DNA of 64,000 nt from Maribacter polysiphoniae (GCF_003148665.1 NZ_QGGQ01000005.1:186001-250000), one strand, 5' to 3'; counted from the first letter of the stretch, positions 35,864 to 46,280 are shown. Numbers and translations: made by a program. Notes: a model not told the origin generated them from the letters alone.

Positions 35864-38800
35864 TTATTCTTCGACGGATTCAACAGTGCCCATGGTGTCA
35901 ATGGCAATGGTGTCCGATACATCGGGATTGCTTTCGTTGATCAATGGTTCCTCTGGGATTTCATCCTGATAGAAATGACTGAATTTATCTATGTATTCGT
36001 TGAATATCAAGGTTTCCTTTTCTGCCATTTCACGGTCATTGTTCTCGATAAGTACATCGATCAACCTTCGATATGACTCCATATCAGAGATGATGTCATC
36101 GATTTTCTTGTACTGCTGATCCAATGGGATTCCTTCGTAATACTCCAATCTTTCTTGGTATATTTTCTTTAGCGAGGAGTATATTTCATGGGCCTTGCTG
36201 GTTTCCCCAACTTTGTAATAACCATCTATGAAAGGTAAAACAAAGTGGTAGTAGCCAAAATATTCCACAGGTATTTTCTCCATGGCCAAATCAATGATGT
36301 TCTTGGCCTTGTCAATTTTGTTTTCTTTGATCAATTGTTCCGTTAAACGGGCGAGGTTGCTGCGATACGAAATACCTTGGACCCTGGTTTGTGGGTCATG
36401 GTAGATTCTAGGGTCGCCTGAATTACCCCAATCCCATTTGGTAACGATATCGTACATAAGTTCAGTGTCAATCCTACCCATATCAAACGAATTGCTTCGT
36501 TCGGTCTTTATGGGCACCAATTTATACGCCATCCCATCCAATTGAAGATAGTCCTTCATCCAAATGAATTCGGCATCATCAAAGCTTCCACCGGAGAAAT
36601 ACAAGGGCCTTTTCCAATCGTTGTTGGCGACAATGTCCAACATCATCATGCTTTTCTTGGTAATGGCACTTGGCAGGTTGATGTCGATATAGTCTACAAT
36701 TTGAGCGGAGTCCTTTGCTTTCACCAAACCGCTCTCAAGCACATTCTTCTTATTGACGGGAATTCGGATTTTCTGGGTGGGGTAGTAAACCAGATTTTGG
36801 GTGTTCTCAGGGTATTCATCAACATCAATATCCTGTTTTTCCAAGAAAAATTTGAATTTGGTCTGGGGTTTGTCGCTGTCGATCCAGTCGATAAAATCCT
36901 TTATGTTCCATCGGCTTTTGGATACTTCACGATTGAATAGGGGGTCAACGTTTTGAAAATACAAAACATCCCGAGAGCCCCATCTATACTTCTCATGGGT
37001 TATCTGGGAAGGTATGGGGTCACTTGAGTAGGCTTTTCGTTTCATTTGGTCTACATACCAGTCGGTCTCGAAAAGACTCGTACAGACAATCCGCACATCA
37101 GTCCTGTAGTTTTCGATCTCCTGGGCAAACCAGAGCGGAAAAGTGTCGTTATCCCCAATGGTGAATAAGATGGCACCTGCATCCTTTTGGCATGAATCCA
37201 AATAGGCCTTTGCCGAGGATTCGGCTGTATAACGATTCGATCGATCATGGTCGTCCCAATTCTGTACGGCCATTACGGTAGGTACGGCCAACAGGCATAT
37301 AAGGGTTACCGCTGGCGCCAATATCTTAGGTGAGAGCCATTTTTTAAATTCATCGAACAATCCGTAGACCCCGAGACCAATCCACAAGGCGAAGACATAG
37401 AAAGAGCCCACAAGGGAATAATCCCTTTCCCGCGGTTGGAATATGTAGGGGTTCGTGTAAAATTGTATGGCAATTCCCGTAAATAAAAAGAAAATAAACA
37501 GGACCCAAAATTGTTTGGGGTTTCTTGATATTTGAAAGAGGATTCCGATAATACCAAGAATCAAGGGTAAAAAGAAATAAGTATTCCGGGCTTTATTGTT
37601 TTTGATGTCACTGGGTAGGTTTTCCTGGCTTCCGTGAAATACGCTATCGATGAAGGGGATACCTGATAGCCATTTGCCGTTTTCGTCGTAGCGCCCTTGG
37701 ACATCGTTGTTCTTTCCGACAAAATTCCACATAAAATAACGCCAGTACATATAGCCGAATTGGAATTCGAACATGTATTTTACATTGTCCCAAACTGTTG
37801 GGGGTTGCACTTCGAGATATTCATCAAACCGTTTTAGGAAACTTATATATTGTTCGGCATCGATCTCCCCATTGGCATATCCGGTTTTTACTTGCTGTAC
37901 AGCCTCACGAAGTTCATCGTTTGATTTTTTCATTTTGAAATCCAAGGGGCCAAAATACCGCATATAGTTCTCTGCATGTTGGCCGCTCCACATGCGGGGT
38001 AAGATTCCCTTGTGCTTTTCATTGGAGTCCTGTAATGCGTTCTTGTAATGGTTTACAATAATATACTTCCCTTTTTCAAGGTCTTTCTCATATTTGGGTT
38101 TGTCATCCATTTCCTTTCCTGCAGGAGCGAAAATATCGGAGTAATATGCCCCGTAAACGGGACTGTCCACGCCAGGGTATTGTTCCCTATTGTAGTACGC
38201 CAACAGTGATCTGGCATCTGATGGGTTGTTTTCGTTGATCACCACATTGGCATTGGCCCTGATCGGCAGCATTAACCAGGTGGAAAATCCAAAGAAAAGG
38301 AACATGATACACAATACAATGGTGTTGGCATCGCGGTAATTGTTTTTTCGGGTGTACATTAATCCGAAATAGAATGTAGCTATAAATAGGAGTCCCATGA
38401 TCAGGGAGCCTGAATTGAAGGGTAACCCTATGGTGTTGACAAAATAGACCTCGGCCCATCCAAAAAGTTTGAGTACATAGGTCAATGAAAACTTATATAC
38501 CAACATTAAAACGGCAACCACCGAAATATTGGCTAAAAGGAAGTTTTTTACGGTAGTGGTTTTGTATTTTTTGAAGTAATAAAGGAGTCCTACCGACGGT
38601 ATGGCCAAAAAGCCCATAAACTGTATTCCGAAGGTCAGTCCCACGACAAATGAAATAAGGATAAGCCAGCGATTGCCACGAGGGGTGTCCAAATTGTCTG
38701 TCCATTTTAGACCTAGCCAAAGTAGTAATGCCATAATAAAACTTGCACTCGCATATACTTCGGTTTCTACGGCATTAAACCAAAAACTATCGGAATAGGT

Positions 38801-39196
38801 GAATGCCAAGGCACCAACCAGTCCACTGCCTAAAACGGCTATCGATTTGCTATCGGTCAACACTTCGTTTTGACCGATCAGTTTTCGGGTAAGGTTTGTG
38901 ATGGTCCAAAACATGAAAAGAATAGTAAACGAACTACTCACCCCGGAAACATAATTGACCATACGGGCAACTTGATCGGGGTCTAGGGCGAACATGGCGA
39001 AAAAGGCGCCGAGCATTTGTAATAAGGGGGCTCCCGGAGGGTGTCCGACCTGTAATTTGGCTGAGGTTGCGATATATTCCCCTGCATCCCAAAAGCTACT
39101 GGTGGGCTCTACGGTGATGCTATATGTGATTAGGGCTATAAAGAAGACTACCCATCCGAGTATGGTGTCCCATTTTTCGAAGTTCTTAGAAAACAT
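35864..39196 (-). CDS. DUF2723 (protein O-mannosyltransferase-like) membrane protein
   Basis: A 1110-residue inner-membrane protein. The N-terminal half has about a dozen membrane helices in the GT-C glycosyltransferase manner, beginning WVVFFIALITYSITVEPTSSFWDAGEYIATSAKLQVGHPPGAPL. The acidic WDAGEY just after helix 1 is where GT-C enzymes keep a catalytic aspartate. The C-terminal ~450 residues are soluble, with helical tetratricopeptide-like repeats and an acidic tail. Pfam places the family near protein O-mannosyltransferases; lipid-linked sugar donor and protein acceptor are inferred. Bacteroidota do carry O-glycosylation systems. Confidence 0.88.
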   Translation of the reverse strand: MFSKNFEKWDTILGWVVFFIALITYSITVEPTSSFWDAGEYIATSAKLQVGHPPGAPLLQMLGAFFAMFALDPDQVARMVNYVSGVSSSFTILFMFWTITNLTRKLIGQNEVLTDSKSIAVLGSGLVGALAFTYSDSFWFNAVETEVYASASFIMALLLWLGLKWTDNLDTPRGNRWLILISFVVGLTFGIQFMGFLAIPSVGLLYYFKKYKTTTVKNFLLANISVVAVLMLVYKFSLTYVLKLFGWAEVYFVNTIGLPFNSGSLIMGLLFIATFYFGLMYTRKNNYRDANTIVLCIMFLFFGFSTWLMLPIRANANVVINENNPSDARSLLAYYNREQYPGVDSPVYGAYYSDIFAPAGKEMDDKPKYEKDLEKGKYIIVNHYKNALQDSNEKHKGILPRMWSGQHAENYMRYFGPLDFKMKKSNDELREAVQQVKTGYANGEIDAEQYISFLKRFDEYLEVQPPTVWDNVKYMFEFQFGYMYWRYFMWNFVGKNNDVQGRYDENGKWLSGIPFIDSVFHGSQENLPSDIKNNKARNTYFFLPLILGIIGILFQISRNPKQFWVLFIFFLFTGIAIQFYTNPYIFQPRERDYSLVGSFYVFALWIGLGVYGLFDEFKKWLSPKILAPAVTLICLLAVPTVMAVQNWDDHDRSNRYTAESSAKAYLDSCQKDAGAILFTIGDNDTFPLWFAQEIENYRTDVRIVCTSLFETDWYVDQMKRKAYSSDPIPSQITHEKYRWGSRDVLYFQNVDPLFNREVSKSRWNIKDFIDWIDSDKPQTKFKFFLEKQDIDVDEYPENTQNLVYYPTQKIRIPVNKKNVLESGLVKAKDSAQIVDYIDINLPSAITKKSMMMLDIVANNDWKRPLYFSGGSFDDAEFIWMKDYLQLDGMAYKLVPIKTERSNSFDMGRIDTELMYDIVTKWDWGNSGDPRIYHDPQTRVQGISYRSNLARLTEQLIKENKIDKAKNIIDLAMEKIPVEYFGYYHFVLPFIDGYYKVGETSKAHEIYSSLKKIYQERLEYYEGIPLDQQYKKIDDIISDMESYRRLIDVLIENNDREMAEKETLIFNEYIDKFSHFYQDEIPEEPLINESNPDVSDTIAIDTMGTVESVEE

Positions 39197-39316
39197 GCAA
39201 TTTTTGGTTTTACCTTGGGGGCGAATTTAGTAATTAATATAGACATCCTCATACAATTTTGATAAACCTTTAACAGGACTAGTTTTGGTTTTTTTGGGCG
39301 ATTGTATTAAAAATGT

Positions 39317-39346
39317 TTGCTCAAACCAAACTTTGTTTTAAATTTG
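39317..39346 (+). promoter_or_regulatory. Promoter of tRNA-Gln
   Basis: TTG (39317-39319), 19-nt spacer, TAAATTTG (39339-39346): a perfect match to the Bacteroidota promoter. The start site would be near 39352, about 55 nt before the mature tRNA. Confidence 0.8.
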
Positions 39347-39406
39347 CACGCTCTAAAGCTGAAATTATTCTTGATTGTTTTGGGAATATGACTTTAGATG
39401 AGGTAA

Positions 39407-39478
39407 TGGCCTATGGTGTAATTGGCAACACAGCTGGTTTTGGTCCAGTCGTTCTAGGTTCGAGTCCTAGTAGGCCAA
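39407..39478 (+). tRNA. tRNA-Gln (anticodon TTG)
   Basis: A complete cloverleaf folds: acceptor TGGCCTA (39407-39413) with TAGGCCA (39471-39477), anticodon stem GCTGG/CCAGT around TTTTGGT (anticodon TTG), T arm CTAGG-TTCGAGT-CCTAG, discriminator A. Length is 72 nt and CCA is only partly encoded. Confidence 0.97.
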
Positions 39479-39492
39479 CAGATTTTACGAAT

Positions 39493-39525
39493 AATCCCGA
39501 TGTCTTCTGATATCGGGATTTTTTC
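39493..39525 (+). terminator. Rho-independent terminator of tRNA-Gln
   Basis: Nine-base perfect stem AATCCCGAT/ATCGGGATT followed by five T. Confidence 0.88.
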
Positions 39526-39615
39526 ATTTTAGGGAAAAGCTGAGGCAGGAAGTTTATGGGGCAAGATCAAATGTTGTGTTTTTGGAAATCATCCATCTTT
39601 TTTTAAAGTGCCCTT

Positions 39616-40941
39616 TTATTCTTTGCTTACATCTGTGTCGTCAGTGGTCTTTTCCATAGGGGTATCTTCCTCGTGTTCGGTGTTGGTGATTTCCAAATTT
39701 GGTGATTGGGGTGCTTCCTGTGTGCTGTCTAGTAATTCTTCGTCCAGTAGAACGCCTGGTTTTTTGCCTTCTTTGATCAGGGCCCATGTCATGATCAAGC
39801 TTGTCGCTATAATCACGAATAGCAAAATGCCGGATTCAAAATTGGCAACCTGGGCCTCCTTGGGTATGGCATAAAACAATAGAACGGTGATCAATCCCCG
39901 GGGTGCTATGAATAATTGGGGCATGATGTCGCTACCAAAGAAAGTTCGCAGTATTACAAATCGTATCAGGTAAATGGAAACGATGATCAAAACACTGACC
40001 AAGGCGACACTTAGGCTAAAAAGCGAGGAAATGGCAATGGTAAGTCCGAATATCACAAAGAAAAAGGTACGCACGATAAAGGCGGTTTCCAAGGTGATGA
40101 TATGGAGTTCGTGGTACATTTGGCTTACCTTCTCATTTTTCAAATAAGTGGACAGCCGTCCAGGAAAGAATAGTTTGACATTGGCAATGACCAAACCGAA
40201 AATCAGGATAATGATCAAGGAGGAAAGGTGGAATTTCTTTCCTATGGCGTATAACAATAGGAGTACGGCAATCAACAAAAAGAGTTTTGCCTGACTTTTG
40301 ATTCTCTGGAAAATAAGGATGATGGCATAACTGGCGACCAGTGCAATGACAATGGTGATCAATAGATTGATTGAAAAACCTGAAAACCCAGTGTCTTCCA
40401 CAGGGTTTAATCCTCCAATGAGAAAATAGAACATCATAATTCCCATAATGTCCGAAAAAGTGCTTTCGTAAATGTGGAATTCCTTTTTGGTTTCACTAAG
40501 TCCGTTAACACTGGGTATGATTATGGCGCTTGACAGGATTGATAGGGGAGTGGCGTATAGCCAGGCCGACTGCATGCCCATTTCGGGTATAAATTGATGA
40601 AGGATAATGGCGGCAACCCAGGCAGAGGCCAATAGGCCCAACAGTGCGATACCCATCGCTTTGATGATGGGTACGATTTTGTTCTTCTTGAGTTCAAGTT
40701 CCAAGGCGGCCTCAAGAACGATCATGATCAACCCCACAATGCCCAAAATTTCCAGGGCGCCGTCGAATTCGGGTTTGTCGGGCATGAAATACCCCATGGC
40801 GTATTGTAGGATAATGCCTAAAGCTATAAGCATTAGTACGGACGGTATGTTGGTCTTTTTCGAAAGGGTATTGAACCAGAAAGAGAGGATTACAATGATC
40901 GAAGCTTCGATTATTATGTTATATGAAGAAAAAATTTCCAT
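39616..40941 (-). CDS. Cation:proton antiporter (CPA family)
   Basis: A 441-residue protein with about twelve membrane helices and a Na+/H+ exchanger fold. The N-terminal helices include TNIPSVLMLIALGIILQYAMGYF; the ion-binding region reads SAIIIPSVNGLSETKKEFHIYESTFSDIMGIMMFYFL, with the acidic residue in ESTFSD typical of CPA exchangers. A ~60-residue acidic cytoplasmic tail (LDEELLDSTQEAPQ, EHEEDTPMEKTTDDTD) follows. It likely helps Na+ and pH balance, consistent with a marine lifestyle. It is monocistronic. Confidence 0.9.
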   Translation of the reverse strand: MEIFSSYNIIIEASIIVILSFWFNTLSKKTNIPSVLMLIALGIILQYAMGYFMPDKPEFDGALEILGIVGLIMIVLEAALELELKKNKIVPIIKAMGIALLGLLASAWVAAIILHQFIPEMGMQSAWLYATPLSILSSAIIIPSVNGLSETKKEFHIYESTFSDIMGIMMFYFLIGGLNPVEDTGFSGFSINLLITIVIALVASYAIILIFQRIKSQAKLFLLIAVLLLLYAIGKKFHLSSLIIILIFGLVIANVKLFFPGRLSTYLKNEKVSQMYHELHIITLETAFIVRTFFFVIFGLTIAISSLFSLSVALVSVLIIVSIYLIRFVILRTFFGSDIMPQLFIAPRGLITVLLFYAIPKEAQVANFESGILLFVIIATSLIMTWALIKEGKKPGVLLDEELLDSTQEAPQSPNLEITNTEHEEDTPMEKTTDDTDVSKE

Positions 40942-41033
40942 AAAATAAGGGCTTTTGAATAAAAACTAAAAATAGTATTTAAATATCACTTTGGGCACGA
41001 GTGTTAATATATCCACACATCATTCAAATAAGC

Positions 41034-41064
41034 TTGTTGTGGATATAAAAATGTTGTATATTTG
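41034..41064 (+). promoter_or_regulatory. Promoter of rimP-nusA-infB
   Basis: TTG (41034-41036), 20-nt spacer, TATATTTG (41057-41064). The transcript would start near 41070, about 60 nt before the rimP ATG. Confidence 0.75.
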
Positions 41065-41131
41065 CATCACTGAAAGGATATTAAGGTATTCATGAGGGGA
41101 CAATTTGTCCCCTCTTTTGTTACTGAAAATT

Positions 41132-41593
41132 ATGTTGAAGGATAAAGTCAAAACACTTTTGGATGACGCCCTAGACCAGGACGAATCACTCTTTTTAATC
41201 GATTTTTCAATGGGTGCCGACAATAGTATCCATGTTGTTTTGGATGGTGATAATGGTGTGAGTGTGCAGGATTGTATAAAAGTCAGCCGGGCCATAGAGC
41301 ACAACCTGGATCGTGATGAAGAGGATTTTTCGTTGACTGTGACTTCGGCAGGAGCCGCGTCCCCAATGGTGTATCCCCGACAGTTTAAAAAGAATATTGG
41401 TAGGAAAATAAAGGTGCAGACCCAGGATGATCTGTATGAAGGCAGTCTTACCGAAGCCAATGCGGAAGGCATTGTGCTGGAATGGAAGGCACGGGAACCC
41501 AAACCCATAGGAAAAGGGAAAACCACAGTTCAGAAAAAAAAGGAAATTTTATTTTCTGAAATTAAGGAAGCAAAAGTTATTTTAAAATATTAA
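41132..41593 (+). CDS. rimP: Ribosome maturation factor RimP
   Basis: Needed for late maturation of the 30S subunit. The ATG at 41132 gives 153 residues starting MLKDKVKTLLDDALDQ; a longer reading of nine codons is not conserved. The family core is seen in DFSMGADNSIHVVLDGDNGVSVQDCIKVSRAIEHNLD and FSLTVTSAGA, followed by the C-terminal SH3-like domain (RKIKVQTQDDLYEGSLTEANAEGIVLEW). It heads the usual rimP-nusA-infB operon; nusA begins 13 nt downstream. Confidence 0.97.
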   Translation: MLKDKVKTLLDDALDQDESLFLIDFSMGADNSIHVVLDGDNGVSVQDCIKVSRAIEHNLDRDEEDFSLTVTSAGAASPMVYPRQFKKNIGRKIKVQTQDDLYEGSLTEANAEGIVLEWKAREPKPIGKGKTTVQKKKEILFSEIKEAKVILKY

Positions 41594-41606
41594 TAGTAGT
41601 ATACAA

Positions 41607-42839
41607 ATGGAAAATATTGCGCTGATTGAATCTTTTTCGGAATTTAAAGACGATAAATTCATAGATAGGGTTACGCTAATGGCGATTTTGGAAGATGTTT
41701 TTAGGAATGCGCTTAAAAAGAAATTTGGTTCTGATGATAATTTTGATATTATTATAAATCCTGACAAAGGGGATTTGGAGATATGGAGGAACCGTATCGT
41801 GGTTGAGGATGGAGAGGTCGAGGAACCCAATGAGGAGATTTCTTTGTCGGAAGCCCGTAAGATAGAACCTGATTTTGAGGTTGGAGAGGATGTGTCGGAA
41901 GAGGTGAAATTGATCGATTTGGGTAGAAGGGCGATTTTAGCCTTGCGCCAAAATCTTATCTCTAAGATCCATGAGCATGACAATACGACCATTTACAAGC
42001 AGTTTAAAGACTTGGAAGGTGAGATCTATACGGCTGAAGTGCATCATATTAGGCATAAAGCGATAATCTTGTTGGATGATGAGGGTAACGAGATCATCTT
42101 ACCTAAGGATCGTCAGATACCTTCTGATTTCTTTAGGAAAGGGGATAATGTTCGTGGTGTCATCGAAAGTGTTGAATTGAAAGGGAATAAACCGACAATC
42201 ATTATGTCGAGAAGTTCGCCCCGTTTCTTGGAGCAACTTTTCTTTCAGGAGATACCTGAGGTTTTCGACGGTTTGATCACCATCAAGAAAGCCGTGCGTA
42301 TACCTGGGGAGAAGGCTAAGGTGGCTGTTGATTCCTATGACGATCGTATTGACCCGGTTGGTGCCTGTGTGGGTATGAAAGGGTCTCGTATACATGGTAT
42401 TGTTAGGGAATTGGGTAATGAGAATATCGATGTTATCAATTGGACGAACAATCCACAATTATTGGTAACCAGGGCTTTGAGTCCTGCCCGGGTTTCTTCG
42501 GTGAAGCTAAACGACGAGAAAATGACGGCCCAAGTATATTTAAGGCCAGAGGAGGTTTCCAAAGCCATAGGTAGGGGAGGTCATAATATCAGACTTGCCG
42601 GAAAACTTACGGGTTATGAGATAGATGTATTCCGTGAAGGGGTTGAGGAAGATGTGGAATTGACCGAATTCTCGGATGAAATCGATGCTTGGATCATAGA
42701 GGAATTCAAGAAAATTGGAATGGATACGGCAAGAAGTGTATTGGAGCAAGATGTTGATGATCTAGTGAAAAGAACAGACTTGGAAGAGGAAACGATTTCT
42801 GAAGTTGTGCGTATACTTAAGGAAGAATTAGAAGATTAG
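41607..42839 (+). CDS. nusA: Transcription termination/antitermination factor NusA
   Basis: RNA-polymerase-associated elongation factor, 410 residues. An N-terminal polymerase-binding domain (IALIESFSEFKDDKFIDRVTLMAILEDVFRNAL) is followed by an S1 domain (about 135-200; GEIYTAEVHHIRHKAIILL) and two KH domains (FDGLITIKKAVRIPGEKAKVAV, DPVGACVGMKGSRIHGIVREL, IGRGGHNIRLAGKLTGYEID). The acidic repeats of E. coli NusA at the C-terminus are absent, normal for this phylum. It lies between rimP and infB. Confidence 0.98.
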   Translation: MENIALIESFSEFKDDKFIDRVTLMAILEDVFRNALKKKFGSDDNFDIIINPDKGDLEIWRNRIVVEDGEVEEPNEEISLSEARKIEPDFEVGEDVSEEVKLIDLGRRAILALRQNLISKIHEHDNTTIYKQFKDLEGEIYTAEVHHIRHKAIILLDDEGNEIILPKDRQIPSDFFRKGDNVRGVIESVELKGNKPTIIMSRSSPRFLEQLFFQEIPEVFDGLITIKKAVRIPGEKAKVAVDSYDDRIDPVGACVGMKGSRIHGIVRELGNENIDVINWTNNPQLLVTRALSPARVSSVKLNDEKMTAQVYLRPEEVSKAIGRGGHNIRLAGKLTGYEIDVFREGVEEDVELTEFSDEIDAWIIEEFKKIGMDTARSVLEQDVDDLVKRTDLEEETISEVVRILKEELED

Positions 42840-42881
42840 CTATATATTAGCGGCAGTTTTTAGAATAAGGAAGTAATATTT

Positions 42882-45716
42882 ATGGCAGACAATGCAACAA
42901 TCAGACTTAATAAGGTCTTAAGGGAGCTCAATATCTCTTTGGACAGGGCAGTAGATTTCCTAAAGTCGAAGGGGCATGAGGTAGATGCGAGACCCACCAC
43001 AAAAATATCCGAAGAGGTACACCAAGTGCTATTGGATGAGTTTCAAACCGATATGAGCAAGAAGGTTGCTTCTAAGGAAGTTGGTGAGGAAAAGCGTAAA
43101 GAAAAGGAAGCCATAAGATTGCAACTTGAGCAAGAGCAGGAAGAGCGTAGGCTGGCCCGTGAAAAGAGAAATCAAGCTTCTGAGCGGATAATTAAGGCCA
43201 AAGTAGAGCTTCCAGGTCCTAAGACTGTTGGTAAGATCGACCTGAATCCCAAGAAAAAATCACAACCTGTTGTAGAGGAGAAGAAAGAGGAAGTAAAACA
43301 AGAGGTTGTCAAGAAAGAAGAAGTCAAACCAGAAGAGGTTAAGAAGGAGGAAGTCAAGGAAGTAGCCGTTAAGAAAGAGGATGTCAAGGAAGTAGCGGTT
43401 GAAAAAGTTGAGGTTAAGAAGGAGGAAGTCAAGGAAGAGGTTGTTTCGAAACCTGTTGAAAAGGTAGAGAAAGCCGATGCACCCGTTGCTAAGGAAGAAG
43501 AGGCCAAGGAAACCACGACACCGACTGAGGAGGCACCCAAGGAAGAAAAAATAAAAACCCAATATCAAAAGCTTAGTGGTCCTAAGATAATGGGTGACAA
43601 GATTGATCTTAGTAAATTCAATCGACCCAAAAAGAAGAAAGAGGAACCTAAGGCTTCCGGCGATAATGCCGATAGGAAGAAAAGAAGAAAAAGAATTGTC
43701 AGTAGTCCTGGCAGTGGACCAAATAGAGGTCCGGCCCAAAGAAGTGGGGCACCCGGTAACAGAAAAGGCGGAAAACGTTTTGCAACTGTAAACAAGGTTG
43801 AGCCTACTGAAGAGGATGTACAGAAACAAGTACGGGAAACCTTGGAAAAACTACAAGGTAAATCCAAGAAAGGTAAAGGTGCCAAATACCGTAGGGATAA
43901 AAGAGATCATCACCGTCAACAGACCGAAAAAGATCTTGAACAACAAGAATTGGAAAGCAAAATACTTAAAGTAACCGAGTTTGTTACAGCGAGTGAAGTT
44001 GCTACCATGATGAATGTCAATACGACACAAGTGATATCCGCCTGTATGTCTTTGGGAATCATGGTGACCATGAACCAAAGGTTGGATGCGGAAACATTGT
44101 CCATTGTTGCCGATGAGTTTGGCTATGAGGTAGAGTTCATTACTGCCGATATAGAGGAAAGTATTGTAGAGGAAGTCGATGCTCCAGAGGATTTGAAACC
44201 TAGGGCGCCTATCGTAACCGTAATGGGACATGTGGATCACGGTAAAACATCCTTGTTGGATTATATTCGACAAGAGAATGTGATAGCCGGTGAAAGTGGT
44301 GGTATTACCCAGCATATTGGTGCTTATGGGGTAACCCTTTCTGGCGGACAAAGAATTACTTTCTTGGATACACCGGGTCACGAAGCCTTTACGGCCATGC
44401 GTGCACGTGGTGCCCAAGTAACCGATATCGCCATTATTGTGGTCGCTGCGGATGATGATATAATGCCACAGACGAAAGAGGCGATCAGTCACGCGCAGGC
44501 TGCGGGTGTGCCAATCGTATTTGCAATAAACAAAATAGATAGGCCAACGGCCAATCCGGATAAGATCAAGGAAGGTCTTGCCCAGATGAACTTGTTGGTG
44601 GAAGATTGGGGAGGTAAAATACAATCCCATGATATTTCAGCAAAAACAGGTGACGGGGTCAAGGAGTTATTGGAAAAAGTACTCCTTGAAGCGGAACTGT
44701 TGGAATTAAAGGCCAATCCGGACAAATTAGCTTCGGGTACGGTTGTGGAGGCATTCCTTGATAAAGGAAAAGGATATGTTTCAACAATATTGGTTCAAGC
44801 GGGTACCTTGAAAATCGGGGACTACGTTTTGGCGGGTACATGCAGTGGTAAAGTAAAGGCCATGCATGATGAAAGAGGAAAAGAGATTAGTGAGGTAGGA
44901 CCTTCACGACCTATATCCATACTAGGATTGGATGGTGCGCCTCAGGCGGGTGATAAATTCAATGTACTTGAGGATGAGCGAGAAGCGAAGCAAATTGCGA
45001 CCCGAAGGTCCCAATTGCAACGTGAGCAATCCGTTAGGACACAAAGGCATATTACCTTGGACGAAATTGGAAGACGTATTGCTTTGGGTGATTTCAAGGA
45101 ATTGAATATTATCCTTAAAGGTGATGTGGATGGTTCTGTTGAGGCATTGACCGATTCGTTCCAAAAATTATCCACCGAGGAAATACAAGTCAATATTATA
45201 CATAAAGGTGTAGGACCGATTACAGAGTCTGATGTGCTCTTGGCTTCTGCTTCCGATGCGGTTATCATAGGATTTAACGTCAGGCCAATGGGTAATGCCA
45301 GGATGTTGGCTGAAAAAGAGGAAATCGATATTCGAATGTACTCTATAATCTATGATGCCATCAATGATCTTAAGGATGCCATGGAAGGTATGCTGTCTCC
45401 AGAAATGAAGGAAGAGATTACGGGTACGGCTGAAATCAGGGAGACCTTTAAAATATCCAAAATCGGAACCATTGCAGGTTGTATGGTTACCAACGGAAAA
45501 ATATTCAGGAACTCCAATATTCGCTTGATTCGCGATGGTGTGGTTATCTATACGGGTGAATTGGCATCGTTAAAACGATTCAAGGACGATGTGAAGGAAG
45601 TTGCCAAAGGATATGATTGTGGATTACAGGTTAAGAACTACAATGATATTAGGGAACTGGATATCGTTGAAGCTTTCCAAGAGGTGGCCGTTAAAAAGAA
45701 ATTGAAATCAAGATAG
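42882..45716 (+). CDS. infB: Translation initiation factor IF-2
   Basis: GTPase that brings initiator tRNA to the 30S subunit. The 944-residue protein has a short N-terminal IF2N domain ([32 protein letters not shown]), a ~330-residue Lys/Glu-rich linker with a duplicated decapeptide, then a second N-domain and the G domain: G1 [15 protein letters not shown]2 [11 protein letters not shown]3 DTPGHEAF, G4 NKID and G5 SAKTGDGV. Domains II-IV follow to the C-terminus, which reads [14 protein letters not shown] in domain III. It is the last gene of its operon, with a terminator behind it. Confidence 0.98.
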   Translation: MADNATIRLNKVLRELNISLDRAVDFLKSKGHEVDARPTTKISEEVHQVLLDEFQTDMSKKVASKEVGEEKRKEKEAIRLQLEQEQEERRLAREKRNQASERIIKAKVELPGPKTVGKIDLNPKKKSQPVVEEKKEEVKQEVVKKEEVKPEEVKKEEVKEVAVKKEDVKEVAVEKVEVKKEEVKEEVVSKPVEKVEKADAPVAKEEEAKETTTPTEEAPKEEKIKTQYQKLSGPKIMGDKIDLSKFNRPKKKKEEPKASGDNADRKKRRKRIVSSPGSGPNRGPAQRSGAPGNRKGGKRFATVNKVEPTEEDVQKQVRETLEKLQGKSKKGKGAKYRRDKRDHHRQQTEKDLEQQELESKILKVTEFVTASEVATMMNVNTTQVISACMSLGIMVTMNQRLDAETLSIVADEFGYEVEFITADIEESIVEEVDAPEDLKPRAPIVTVMGHVDHGKTSLLDYIRQENVIAGESGGITQHIGAYGVTLSGGQRITFLDTPGHEAFTAMRARGAQVTDIAIIVVAADDDIMPQTKEAISHAQAAGVPIVFAINKIDRPTANPDKIKEGLAQMNLLVEDWGGKIQSHDISAKTGDGVKELLEKVLLEAELLELKANPDKLASGTVVEAFLDKGKGYVSTILVQAGTLKIGDYVLAGTCSGKVKAMHDERGKEISEVGPSRPISILGLDGAPQAGDKFNVLEDEREAKQIATRRSQLQREQSVRTQRHITLDEIGRRIALGDFKELNIILKGDVDGSVEALTDSFQKLSTEEIQVNIIHKGVGPITESDVLLASASDAVIIGFNVRPMGNARMLAEKEEIDIRMYSIIYDAINDLKDAMEGMLSPEMKEEITGTAEIRETFKISKIGTIAGCMVTNGKIFRNSNIRLIRDGVVIYTGELASLKRFKDDVKEVAKGYDCGLQVKNYNDIRELDIVEAFQEVAVKKKLKSR
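43347..43406 (+). repeat. Tandem 30-bp repeat in the IF-2 linker
   Basis: Two adjacent 30-bp units (43347-43376 and 43377-43406) differ at few bases and encode [10 protein letters not shown] and [10 protein letters not shown]. Related pieces flank them. The array may expand or contract by slippage without changing the reading frame. Confidence 0.8.
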
Positions 45717-45737
45717 TGGTTACTATCAAATAGGATA

Positions 45738-45770
45738 AAAAAAAATCGACTTTTTCAAGTCGATTTTTTT
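45738..45770. terminator. Bidirectional terminator of infB and the SPOR gene
   Basis: Stem AATCGACTT/AAGTCGATT in A-rich and T-rich surroundings with T-runs on both strands. The stop codon of the minus-strand gene (45757-45755) lies in the loop of this hairpin. Confidence 0.88.
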
Positions 45771-46123
45771 GGTTTTAAAAGCATGGCATCCGGGTATTTT
45801 TCCCGAACCTCTATGAATTTTCGCTCGGCTTCAAGTTTGGTTTTGAAACGGCCAACCCTTACGCGATACGTAGGGGAGTCAAAATCTATCTTAGAAAATA
45901 GATTGGGAAAATCAACCTCCACACTCTTCTTGATGCCTTGGGCCTTGGCGTAAGATCCAAAACCTACCTGTATTCTATAATAGTCATGATTTTCATTGGA
46001 GGATTTGTAAATATCCAGTAGGTCCTCTATGCGGTTGTCCTGTTGAATGTTTACCTGTCCCTGTTGTGCAAGGCCTATGGTGGTGGAGAAAGTGATAATC
46101 CCGATAATTAACAGTGACTTCAT
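45755..46123 (-). CDS. Secreted SPOR-domain protein
   Basis: The ATG at 46123 gives 122 residues with a signal peptide (MKSLLIIGIITFSTTIGLAQ). After a short stretch (EDLLDIYKSSNENH) comes a SPOR domain (about 48-115): YRIQVGFGSYAKAQGIKKSVE and RVRVGRFKTKLEAERKFIEVREKYPDAMLL. SPOR domains bind denuded glycan strands of septal peptidoglycan, so a periplasmic wall-associated role is likely. Its 3' end is embedded in the shared terminator. It is convergent with infB. Confidence 0.88.
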   Translation of the reverse strand: MKSLLIIGIITFSTTIGLAQQGQVNIQQDNRIEDLLDIYKSSNENHDYYRIQVGFGSYAKAQGIKKSVEVDFPNLFSKIDFDSPTYRVRVGRFKTKLEAERKFIEVREKYPDAMLLKPKKST

Positions 46124-46240
46124 TATGATGTGTTTATAAGGTATATTCGTTTGCACAAAAGTAAATTTTTAATGATTATTGAAAGCTTTTCGGTCTTATT
46201 TAGAATAATTATAAATTGGTATTATCAATACATTAACATT

Positions 46241-46269
46241 TTGCAGATAAAGTCTAATCCTTATTTTTG
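46241..46269 (+). promoter_or_regulatory. Promoter of the act-cox respiratory operon
   Basis: TTG (46241-46243), 18-nt spacer, TATTTTTG (46262-46269). Transcription would start near 46275, leaving an ~84-nt leader before actA, which contains a hairpin. Confidence 0.7.
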
Positions 46270-46280
46270 CCGTCAATGCA

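Noticed and set aside
39313-39510. 65-codon plus frame over tRNA-Gln
   Set aside because: It spans the promoter, the tRNA and its terminator.
43287-43450. Repetitive DNA that might look like a CRISPR array
   Set aside because: The units are coding, adjacent without spacers, and in frame with infB.
43260-44630. Long open frames on the minus strand (189 and 259 codons) inside infB
   Set aside because: They are shadows of the Lys/Glu-rich linker and G domain: composition is Phe/Leu/Ser-rich or His/Tyr-rich as expected from the reverse frame, with no start context or family resemblance.
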